Positions 1-6,923 of a DNA stretch of 10,029 bases are shown piece by piece; the first letter of the stretch is position 1; each line of letters starts with the position of its first letter. The notes under the pieces are model-generated. The model saw only the letters and a list, made by a program, of their open reading frames with translations, ran no database searches and was not told the origin of the DNA. The translations under genes and the position numbers were made by a program. Where the stretch lies: NCBI GenBank assembly GCA_021846725.1, contig JAJZWK010000054.1:1-10029 (forward strand). The letters are read 5' to 3'. This stretch comes from Actinomycetes bacterium. Its GTDB lineage: Bacteria > Actinomycetota > Acidimicrobiia > Acidimicrobiales > JAMCPL01.

Positions 1-2421
1 TCTGGAAAGCAAAGCTGGAAGCAGTTCGAGTCGTTATCCGGTAGCATGTTGGATAATTTGTTTGGACTACTGATGCCCTCATGGATGGAGGAATTAGTAA
101 ATACCTTCAATGGTATGGGAGGTGATCGTAATATTGATAGTGCATTTTTGGGCAGGTACAGGACTCTAAGGGAATTTCACGATACGGTCATAGAGGTAAA
201 GAGAATAATAACGCGTATCGGAGAGATTCATAGATTGCACGTTGACGGACCGACAACGTCATCGGAGGCGATGGAATCTTTCAAAGGCAATTTAGTGAAT
301 GAGTTTTTTGCTCTACTCAAAGAAGAATTAGCTTCTGTTCAATATGGATCTGTCGCCAGACTGCTGACCAGCGACGATGAATTATCGAGTGTTGGAGATT
401 ACGAAGGGGGCGATGATGAGTTTGCTGCTGACGACGACCTGCCGTATAGCCCTGCAAGTGGCATCGATGGTGTGTTCCTGGGGGCTATAGGGCAGAGCAC
501 CGGGATGTTGTTCGAGCGAGTGTTTATTGCTGGTCTGAACGTCGATCGATTTCCACCTCCACCACCACTTGTATACAGACTTTTATCTAATGGAGTAAGA
601 GGTTCTCTTGGATTGCCAGATGACCAGTACTATGTAAATCGTGCAAAGAGTCATCTGGCTGATGCCATACTGTCATCCGCTAAGGGGGTTATCGTTACTT
701 TTCATAGGTGGGACGAGAACAAAGGAGATGACATACAGTCTTATTTGGTAAATGATTTTATTGGCGATAGCACCAGGTTACGCCAGTCCACCTCGTTTGT
801 AGGCGATCTTGTAGGGAATGGTCACTGCCTTAGTATCGCCGAACTGGCTTTCCGATCGCTTGACACGTCTCTTGATGTGTTGCTTGGTGACATGCTTGGT
901 GACACTTTCAAGCGTCCCCTACCTGTCGTGTCAAGTAGGTTGCAGACTGATGGAGATACTAGCGAGGAGGGACCGCTTTTGCGGGCAGGAGAGATCATTA
1001 GGGCAAAAGAGGCAGTCCAGGGAGAAGAGGCAACTGGGGCAGGAGAGCTTATTCAGGGAGAAGAGGCAACTGGGGCAGGAGAGCTTATTCAGGGCGGGCA
1101 GGCGGTAGAACGAGGAGAGCCAGTCCAGAATAAAGAGTCTGTTCCGGAGGAGTTGTTATGTGTGACTCCGGAGGAGTTGTTATGTGATCGTATAAGTAGA
1201 TGCGCAAGTGTAATATCGAGCAGGATAAGCAACTCGTTTACGGCCTTTGATGGGAGACTGGACAACAGTTGCGTTATCAATTTCGATACGGAGTATCAAG
1301 TCGATGAGATCGATACAAGCAGTAGTTACCACTACGATGGATCCGATACTCATGATGTGTCGTCCATGAGGAAGAGAGCTACCAGGGTATCTGCTACTCA
1401 GCTCGAGACTTATGCTATGTGTCCTCGACGTTATCTTTTTGAAAGAGTTATATCGTTACATGATCGTTATGTGTCAGAAGAGACTGATTCGTTACCTCCT
1501 ATCAGTGAGGGAACTATCATCCATAAAATACTGGAGATTTATGTAGATAGAAGGCTGCATGGTGATCCCGGGGGGCATGATTTGATGATGTCCATTGCAA
1601 CGGATTATCTCAATGAGGTTCCTATGGTCACTTTTGTGGGTCACCCATTTTTGTGGGAGCGGACACGCAAGAGGATACTGGAAGAGTTGGACAGATTTGT
1701 AAACGAGGAGGCGGAGTTTGAACTATCGCATTCTGTATCACCAGTGGCTGTAGAGGCATCGTTTGGGATGTCATCAGCGGGATCTTCGAATAACTACCCC
1801 AGTTGCCATTACCAATTGCCGAACGGCAGAGTGGTAGATCTGCGAGGAAAGATCGATAGGCTGGACTGTTCAGCCGATGGCAAGCAGATATTTGTTACCG
1901 ATTACAAGACTGGCAAGCAGGATAGTCTAAGTAGACTTTGCAAAGATCCCGTAGACAGAGGAAGGCATCTTCAGATGTTCGTATATGGGCATGTTGCCAA
2001 AGATGTTCTTGCGGCCGTTCGGAGGAGTAGCGACAATGCTGAAATGCTCCAAGACGAACAGACCCCCCAAGTCTCAACGCAGTATTGGCTGATTTCGAGA
2101 TCTAGAGCTGCATCTAAATACATTATGGATTTGAGTGACCAGGCAATAGAGCGCTTCGAGTGGGCATTGGAGAGGCTGCTTACATCTATAGGCGAGGGAA
2201 AATTTCCTGCAATTCCCGGAGCCAAACGATCGTTTGATGTCAATAATTCCTTTGACAACTGCAATTCATGTGCGGTGAGAAGATTATGTCCTCCAAGTCG
2301 TGATCGTATATGGGAGAGAAAGAAAGAGTATCTGACGACAGAGGGGGCTACCCTCATGGAGCTCCTCGAAGGAGGAGATAATGATGTCGATCTGAACGGA
2401 ATAGTGAAGCAGCTGAGATGA
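1..2421 (+). CDS. AddB-like helicase-nuclease subunit (PD-(D/E)XK nuclease family), 5' partial
   Basis: This is the C-terminal part of one subunit of a double-strand-break resection enzyme of the AddAB/AdnAB type. The frame is open from base 1, so the ATG at 46 is internal and the N-terminal motor lies outside the window. Bases 460-760 encode a helicase C-terminal-like segment (FERVFIAGLN, then RFPP, then LGLP). After a low-complexity linker (about 930-1375) comes the nuclease domain: SATQLETYAMCPRRY, His codon at 1522, GKIDR with Asp at 1855, DYKTG with Asp at 1900 and Lys at 1906, and Gln at 1972 with Tyr at 1984. Cys codons at 1420, 2260, 2269 and 2287 give C...CX2CX5C, the AddB iron-sulfur pattern. 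All expected nuclease residues are present. An acidic stretch lies at about 370-450. AdnA/AdnB of mycobacteria is the alternative naming. Whether the motor is active cannot be judged from the part seen. Confidence 0.88.
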   Translation, partial: SGKQSWKQFESLSGSMLDNLFGLLMPSWMEELVNTFNGMGGDRNIDSAFLGRYRTLREFHDTVIEVKRIITRIGEIHRLHVDGPTTSSEAMESFKGNLVNEFFALLKEELASVQYGSVARLLTSDDELSSVGDYEGGDDEFAADDDLPYSPASGIDGVFLGAIGQSTGMLFERVFIAGLNVDRFPPPPPLVYRLLSNGVRGSLGLPDDQYYVNRAKSHLADAILSSAKGVIVTFHRWDENKGDDIQSYLVNDFIGDSTRLRQSTSFVGDLVGNGHCLSIAELAFRSLDTSLDVLLGDMLGDTFKRPLPVVSSRLQTDGDTSEEGPLLRAGEIIRAKEAVQGEEATGAGELIQGEEATGAGELIQGGQAVERGEPVQNKESVPEELLCVTPEELLCDRISRCASVISSRISNSFTAFDGRLDNSCVINFDTEYQVDEIDTSSSYHYDGSDTHDVSSMRKRATRVSATQLETYAMCPRRYLFERVISLHDRYVSEETDSLPPISEGTIIHKILEIYVDRRLHGDPGGHDLMMSIATDYLNEVPMVTFVGHPFLWERTRKRILEELDRFVNEEAEFELSHSVSPVAVEASFGMSSAGSSNNYPSCHYQLPNGRVVDLRGKIDRLDCSADGKQIFVTDYKTGKQDSLSRLCKDPVDRGRHLQMFVYGHVAKDVLAAVRRSSDNAEMLQDEQTPQVSTQYWLISRSRAASKYIMDLSDQAIERFEWALERLLTSIGEGKFPAIPGAKRSFDVNNSFDNCNSCAVRRLCPPSRDRIWERKKEYLTTEGATLMELLEGGDNDVDLNGIVKQLR
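1018..1089 (+). repeat. 36-bp perfect tandem repeat in the AddB-like gene
   Basis: Two identical 36-bp copies (1018-1053 and 1054-1089) encode QGEEATGAGELI twice. Degenerate units flank them (GEIIRAKEAV before, GGQAVERGEPVQ after), so a Glu/Gly/Ala-rich 12-residue period runs over about 50 residues in the linker before the nuclease. The perfect DNA identity points to a recent duplication. Confidence 0.95.
1143..1186 (+). repeat. 24-bp tandem repeat in the AddB-like gene
   Basis: A 20-bp sequence at 1143-1162 recurs exactly at 1167-1186, a 24-bp period, encoding PEELLC-VT-PEELLC. It follows the 36-bp repeat in the same linker. The two cysteines are not part of the nuclease iron-sulfur set. 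Confidence 0.92.
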
Positions 2422-2430
2422 GTTGTAGCC

Positions 2431-5400
2431 ATGAGTAACCCCACCTCGCAAGCCTCTGGCTTTAGCCATGGGGAGTATGTTGGTCAGACACTTTCGGATG
2501 CCATCGCTAGAGATACAATAGCTGAGAGGGTAGACCGTGTACTGTTTGTAGAGGCGGGAGCCGGTACGGGTAAGACGGATTCGTTGGTGTCCAGGATATT
2601 TACTGTTGCAAAGCAGATGCGTAGTGGCATTGCTCGTAATAACGCTAGGCCATCATATATCGTGGCTATTACTTTTACTGAAGCTGCTGCACAGGAACTC
2701 TCGCAACGAATAGAAGAGAAGTTAAGCAGTGATGTAGTGGTAGCTACTACCATACACTCCTTTGCTGCACGCATATTACGTAGTTACGGTACCTTTTCCA
2801 TCCTACCTATAGGGTTCCAGAGTATGGATGATATCGCCGAGACTGCGTATCTGGCAGATACTTGGAGTGTGGCTATAAAGCGACTTATGGATGGCAAACG
2901 ATCTGGAGAGTTGCTTGGGCATTGTTATTCCCTGGGAGCCAGTCCTTCTGGATTGCGTAAGATACATGAGAGATTACACGACAATTGGGATCGTCTTTTA
3001 TCACCTGTGTGCCGAGATGGTCATCTGATAGAGGCGGCCAAGAGCGTCCAAGATGTCCTTGAGTATGAAAGCAAACCAGACAGCTTAAGGGAGTTGGTCA
3101 TACCTATGGTTGATAGGTTGTTAGGTAGCTTGAGTGCGCTCCAAGATGGCATTGAAGGAGCATGCACCGATCCATGCGACGGGCTGTATAGGTACATAAA
3201 GGAGTCGCTACTGCCTTTCCATGATGAACTACGGCGTTGTCGCGACAGAGATGATATCGATGGGGTGCTGGAGATATTGAGTTCAGCTCTTGGAGGGAGC
3301 CCAACAAGCCAGACAAGTGGTTGGGGCTTTAAGACGAGTGTATCCAAGGTGGGGAAGAAGGCCAACTGGCAGGATATAGATAGCCTAAGGGGACAATGCG
3401 ATGATATCAGGGAACAGGCTGAGTCGATAGTCGAGAGAGCGGGCTCTTGTATTGCCGATGAGTTGATCCATGTGATGTCTAGGTTGGTTCTCGAGGATAC
3501 AGGAAAGCGTGTGATGCAGGGTAGGGTCACTTTCCATGACCTCTTGGTGCTTGCTCGTAATCTATTGCGTGACAATGTAGATGTCCGCAAGAGGGTGCGC
3601 GAGGAGTATCCGTATATATTTGTAGATGAGTTTCAAGATACCGATCCGCTTCAAGCTGAAATAGTAGGTTATATCGTATCAATGGATGATACGTGTGACT
3701 TTTCCAATGTTCGGCCGGGTAGTCTGTTCGTAGTCGGTGACCCGAGGCAGTCAATATATAGATTCAGACGTGCAGATGTCGATCTGTATAGGTCATTACT
3801 GCATAATGCAACGAGTGATGTTGCAGCAGGGGGTGACCCGTCTGGATCAGGTGACCCGTCTGGATCAGGTAGTACAAGGGATAGTGGCGTAGCAGACGAT
3901 AGTGATTTTAATGCTATTTTCACCAACGGAGCGGATGGCGATGGTTTAGTTGGTCACGGGGCAGAGAGCACAGTTAGGCATGTGACAGGTGATTTGGTTG
4001 GTTACGGAGCAGGGGGTACAGCGGCAGTTGGAGAGCGGGTTGTCCTGAGAACCAACTTTAGGTCGGTGCCACAGATTATTGACCTGGTGAACAAGTTGTT
4101 TGTGGATATATTTAACGACGATGAACTGAGTGGCGATGATCTGCTTGTGGGAAGGGCAGGCCAGCATTTCGAGGACAGAGCGATTTCAGATTATGCAGGT
4201 AGTAAACTACCTCCTTCGCATGTATACTCCATAGGAGATGCCTTGGCCAAAGACAGTATTGGGGGGAACAATATAGCCGAGGTTCGTCGGCTGTCAGCAC
4301 GAGATATGGCTGAATTTATCAGACTGATGGTGGAGCAGCAATGGCCAGTATATGGACGCGATGGTGAGGTGAGGCCGATACGGTTCAGAGATGTTGCTAT
4401 TTTGCTGCCGAGGAGAACTTCGGTGGAGAGTATCGAAAAGGAGTTTATCAGGTCTGGTACACCTTACCACTTAGAGGGGACAGGAAGCGCGTGGAACTCA
4501 GATGAGGTGTTCGATATCTTATCCGTACTACGTGCGGTAGCAGATCCTTATGATCCGCTGGCCGTTGTATCTGCATTGCGTTCTCCGCTGGTTGGATGCA
4601 GCGATGAAGAGATATATCTATGGTATGCAAGCGGAAGGGAATGGAGCCTCTTTGACAAGCAGCGTAATACTCCTGGGCAGGTAAAGGACTTACATAACGA
4701 TAAGATCGGAAGAGAAGGCTTTGTAATACATATTGAGGAGGGCATGGACATTCTTCGTCGCTTGGTCGACATGTCTATGGGTCAATCTGTATCTGGCTTG
4801 ATAAGATATATTCTGTTCGATCTGGGAATGTTGGCTGCCTATACGGGTAGTAGACATAGCAGGGAATCGGTGGCATTGCTTCGCTGGTTGCTTTCAAAGG
4901 CTGTCGATTTCGACGATGCTTCCAAGGGGCATATTGTAGACTTTATTGATTTCGTCGACAATCAGGCATTGTTAGAGGATAGATCTGCATTGAAGATCCC
5001 CCAAGACGATGACGATGACGTAGTAAGGATTATGACCGTTCATGGGGCGAAGGGTTTGGAGTTTCCGGCAGTATTCGTTGCAGGCATAGACGGTGACTCG
5101 GCAAATACCAGTAGGCCGTCGGTACTTTTTGATTCAAGGGGGCAGGTGTCTGTCAAGACAGGGAGAGTCAAGTCCAAAGGCTTTGATGACCTTATGGTGA
5201 TAGATAATCAGGCTGATATTGATGAGAGTAAGCGGCTACTCTATGTTGCCTGTACTCGAGCGAGAGATTATCTGATATTTATGGTCCATCATAAAGAGGG
5301 AAGCAGTAAAGATACTTGCTACGCCGCTTTGTTGTACGAGTGGTTTCATAAACACCCTGAATTCAAGTTTGATCTTCCGCTAGCAGACGAGAAAGAGCAA

Positions 5401-6768
5401 GTACTGGACGAAGACACGCATACAGACAGAGCCGATGATACTGGTGGGGCAGGCTATGTAGATGGAGTCATGCATACAGGAGGAGTCGCTGGAGTGCCTG
5501 TAGGTGAGACCATAGGCATACTTGCCGGACAAATTAAAGAGTTTATCACCAAGAAACAGAGACTGTCCGAGACGATAAGGAACAATTCACGATATATCAT
5601 TAAGCCGACAGCAATCCAGGAGTGGCTTGAGCGCGATCGTTATATCCAGGGTACTAGTGCTGTGTCGCCTGTTCGCGTCAAGGGCATTGCTCATTCTCGC
5701 GAGGATAGACAGGTACTTGGCACTGCAGTTCATAAGGTGCTTGAACAACTAGATTTGAAGGAGGTCTTGCTGGCCATGAGGGGCCTTAGTGATATGAATG
5801 ATGCTCAGCATAAAGTGGTTGTTCCAGGAATGTACTTGAGAAATGTTGAAACACGTCTTAGTGAGATTGATGATGTTATCCATACAGGAGAGTACAGGGA
5901 CGGTAGGGACGTACTGGATTATATGGTTAAAAGGATAGCGAGGTCTTATCATATAGAGGAGATGACTGGTGAGATAAGACGTATGGTCATCAATGCGCTT
6001 GGAAGTAACACGGTCAACCTTGCTGCAACATGTCGTTACAGGCAGGAATTACCTATTGCTACATCGTTAGGGGACTTTTTTGCTGCGCTTATGGGTACTA
6101 TGCATTCGGCTTCTCTTCCTTATGTCGACTATCCCATAGATTCTACTGAGATACGGGGAGATACTTCAGAAATTTCCCATTACCCCGGCCGAGGACCATG
6201 TGTCGGAGGTAGCCAGAGTACTCACCGGGGAGATACCTCAGGAATTCCCCATCACACCAGAGTCGACAGTCCGGGAGTTGTGCAGGGGGTCGTACATGCA
6301 GCCACCCAGGGGGTTGTGCAGGGAACGATAGACCTTTTGATCGAGTCCGACGACGGCTTAATTGTCGTCGACTTCAAGACGGAGAGACTCATTGAGCAGC
6401 CAAGTATGGTGTCAGGTATACCAGAGGCATCGGTGATACCAGAGGCATCAAAGGCGTTAGATGCGTCAGGCAAACTATTGAATGAGGTATCCGACCGGAT
6501 ATCAAATGGAACTTCTGGCAAGTTGTCAGATAAGGATGGGCCAGGCAATAGGTCCAACGAGTATGGTAGGTCAAACGAGTATGAGTGGAACAGTCATATT
6601 TATCAATTGGCCTGTTATGCAGGCATGGTGGAGGCTGTTACCAAAAAGAGCGTATCTAAGTGTGTCGTCGTCTATCTCGGTGGAGAGAAGGTCGTAGAAC
6701 GATTTGTTGAAGGTAACGATCTTCGAGAGGCTATGCGATATGTGGGTAGACGGTTGGATGGAATGTAG
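2431..6768 (+). CDS. AddA-like UvrD-family helicase with C-terminal PD-(D/E)XK nuclease
   Basis: This is the complete 1445-residue motor-nuclease partner of the upstream gene, expected to unwind and degrade DNA ends for recombination. Helicase motifs appear in order: Walker A GAGTGKT (43-49), Ia AITFTEAAAQEL (79-90), Walker B/DExx FVDEFQDTD (397-405), III VGDPRQSIYRFR (435-446), IV TNFRS (541-545), V TVHGAKGLEFP (869-879), VI RLLYVACTRARDYLIF (935-950). The nuclease has His1101, Asp1301, Asp1314-x-Lys1316, Gln1392 and Tyr1396, so both activities look intact. No CX2C cluster is seen, as in AddA rather than AddB. It is longer than the roughly 1100-1250 residues usual in the family because of insertions at about 461-534, 985-1030, 1240-1297 and 1320-1385. 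ATG 2431 is the first start after the upstream TGA (2419-2421), which is in the same frame; no strong ribosome binding site is visible, so translational coupling is likely. Confidence 0.93.
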   Translation: MSNPTSQASGFSHGEYVGQTLSDAIARDTIAERVDRVLFVEAGAGTGKTDSLVSRIFTVAKQMRSGIARNNARPSYIVAITFTEAAAQELSQRIEEKLSSDVVVATTIHSFAARILRSYGTFSILPIGFQSMDDIAETAYLADTWSVAIKRLMDGKRSGELLGHCYSLGASPSGLRKIHERLHDNWDRLLSPVCRDGHLIEAAKSVQDVLEYESKPDSLRELVIPMVDRLLGSLSALQDGIEGACTDPCDGLYRYIKESLLPFHDELRRCRDRDDIDGVLEILSSALGGSPTSQTSGWGFKTSVSKVGKKANWQDIDSLRGQCDDIREQAESIVERAGSCIADELIHVMSRLVLEDTGKRVMQGRVTFHDLLVLARNLLRDNVDVRKRVREEYPYIFVDEFQDTDPLQAEIVGYIVSMDDTCDFSNVRPGSLFVVGDPRQSIYRFRRADVDLYRSLLHNATSDVAAGGDPSGSGDPSGSGSTRDSGVADDSDFNAIFTNGADGDGLVGHGAESTVRHVTGDLVGYGAGGTAAVGERVVLRTNFRSVPQIIDLVNKLFVDIFNDDELSGDDLLVGRAGQHFEDRAISDYAGSKLPPSHVYSIGDALAKDSIGGNNIAEVRRLSARDMAEFIRLMVEQQWPVYGRDGEVRPIRFRDVAILLPRRTSVESIEKEFIRSGTPYHLEGTGSAWNSDEVFDILSVLRAVADPYDPLAVVSALRSPLVGCSDEEIYLWYASGREWSLFDKQRNTPGQVKDLHNDKIGREGFVIHIEEGMDILRRLVDMSMGQSVSGLIRYILFDLGMLAAYTGSRHSRESVALLRWLLSKAVDFDDASKGHIVDFIDFVDNQALLEDRSALKIPQDDDDDVVRIMTVHGAKGLEFPAVFVAGIDGDSANTSRPSVLFDSRGQVSVKTGRVKSKGFDDLMVIDNQADIDESKRLLYVACTRARDYLIFMVHHKEGSSKDTCYAALLYEWFHKHPEFKFDLPLADEKEQVLDEDTHTDRADDTGGAGYVDGVMHTGGVAGVPVGETIGILAGQIKEFITKKQRLSETIRNNSRYIIKPTAIQEWLERDRYIQGTSAVSPVRVKGIAHSREDRQVLGTAVHKVLEQLDLKEVLLAMRGLSDMNDAQHKVVVPGMYLRNVETRLSEIDDVIHTGEYRDGRDVLDYMVKRIARSYHIEEMTGEIRRMVINALGSNTVNLAATCRYRQELPIATSLGDFFAALMGTMHSASLPYVDYPIDSTEIRGDTSEISHYPGRGPCVGGSQSTHRGDTSGIPHHTRVDSPGVVQGVVHAATQGVVQGTIDLLIESDDGLIVVDFKTERLIEQPSMVSGIPEASVIPEASKALDASGKLLNEVSDRISNGTSGKLSDKDGPGNRSNEYGRSNEYEWNSHIYQLACYAGMVEAVTKKSVSKCVVVYLGGEKVVERFVEGNDLREAMRYVGRRLDGM
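3832..3867 (+). repeat. 18-bp perfect tandem repeat in the AddA-like gene
   Basis: Two identical 18-bp copies (3832-3849 and 3850-3867) encode GDPSGS twice, at residues 468-479. They lie inside the insertion between helicase motifs III and IV. A Gly-rich pair of similar segments, GLVGHGA and DLVGYGA, follows in the same insertion. Confidence 0.95.
6154..6255 (+). repeat. Spaced 30-bp direct repeat in the AddA-like gene
   Basis: Copies at 6154-6183 and 6226-6255 match at 26 of 30 positions, 72 bp apart, encoding RGDTSEISHY and RGDTSGIPHH. All four differences are transitions. The repeat is in the insertion just before the nuclease motif containing Asp1301. Confidence 0.9.
6277..6323 (+). repeat. 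36-bp period duplication at the nuclease GxID strand
   Basis: An 11-bp identity (6277-6287 and 6313-6323) encodes VVQG twice, 12 codons apart. The second copy leads into the catalytic GTID strand (Asp1301). The first copy is an extra upstream version ending in VVHAATQ. Confidence 0.8.
6418..6453 (+). repeat. 18-bp tandem repeat in the AddA-like nuclease insertion
   Basis: Copies at 6418-6435 and 6436-6453 share their first 14 bases and encode IPEASV and IPEASK. They are within the insertion between Lys1316 and Gln1392 of the nuclease. Confidence 0.88.
6550..6585 (+). repeat. 18-bp imperfect tandem repeat in the AddA-like nuclease insertion
   Basis: Copies at 6550-6567 and 6568-6585 match at 15 of 18 positions and encode RSNEYG and RSNEYE. 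They close the insertion a few residues before the YQLACYA strand. Confidence 0.85.
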
Positions 6769-6792
6769 CTGTCTATAGAGTTGGATGGAATG
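6753..6792 (+). repeat. 13-bp direct repeat across the AddA-like stop codon
   Basis: The sequence GTTGGATGGAATG is at 6753-6765, ending just before the TAG stop, and again at 6780-6792 in the intergenic DNA. This may be a duplicated gene end or a chance repeat. Confidence 0.75.
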
Positions 6793-6803
6793 GATGTGAA
6801 CCT

Positions 6804-6823
6804 CCTCGTCCTTATGGACGGGG
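6804..6823 (+). other. Hairpin resembling an IS200/IS605-type element end, or a terminator
   Basis: An 8-bp stem (CCTCGTCC with GGACGGGG, one T-G wobble) encloses a TTAT loop, 35 nt after the AddA-like stop. There is no T-run after it, so a classic intrinsic terminator is not supported. The layout CCTC-GTCC-TTAT-GGAC-GGGG-CTTCTGACC resembles the right end and guide-RNA hairpin of TnpB-carrying elements as I remember them. No transposase gene is present. Confidence 0.4.
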
Positions 6824-6881
6824 CTTCTGACCACGTCCACCAATTGGGGGTTACTTGGCATCGCTGTCCTTATGCCACCAC

Positions 6882-6898
6882 AGCCAACAGGCTTGGCT
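6882..6898. other. Intergenic hairpin between convergent genes
   Basis: A perfect 6-bp stem (AGCCAA/TTGGCT) with a CAGGC loop lies 25 nt beyond the 3' end of the tetR gene. Its position fits a weak transcription stop for either converging gene, but no T-run is seen on either strand. Confidence 0.35.
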
Positions 6899-6923
6899 CC
6901 TGATTAGAGCTGATAAGTAGCAG

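Noticed and set aside
46..48. ATG at 46 as the start of the AddB-like gene
   Set aside because: The frame is open from base 1 through 45 with no stop, there is no ribosome binding site, and the family needs a long N-terminal motor upstream.
818..1108. Overlapping plus-strand frame with repeated RQLGQESLF units
   Set aside because: It is the frame-shifted reading of the 36-bp repeat in the AddB-like gene and lacks any recognisable fold.
1018..1186. Tandem repeats as a possible CRISPR array
   Set aside because: There are no unique spacers, the units are directly tandem and in frame, and no cas gene is near.
2431..6768. The helicase-nuclease pair as a dedicated anti-phage system
   Set aside because: Motif order, gene order and the iron-sulfur signature fit chromosomal AddAB/AdnAB repair enzymes, and no other defence gene is nearby.
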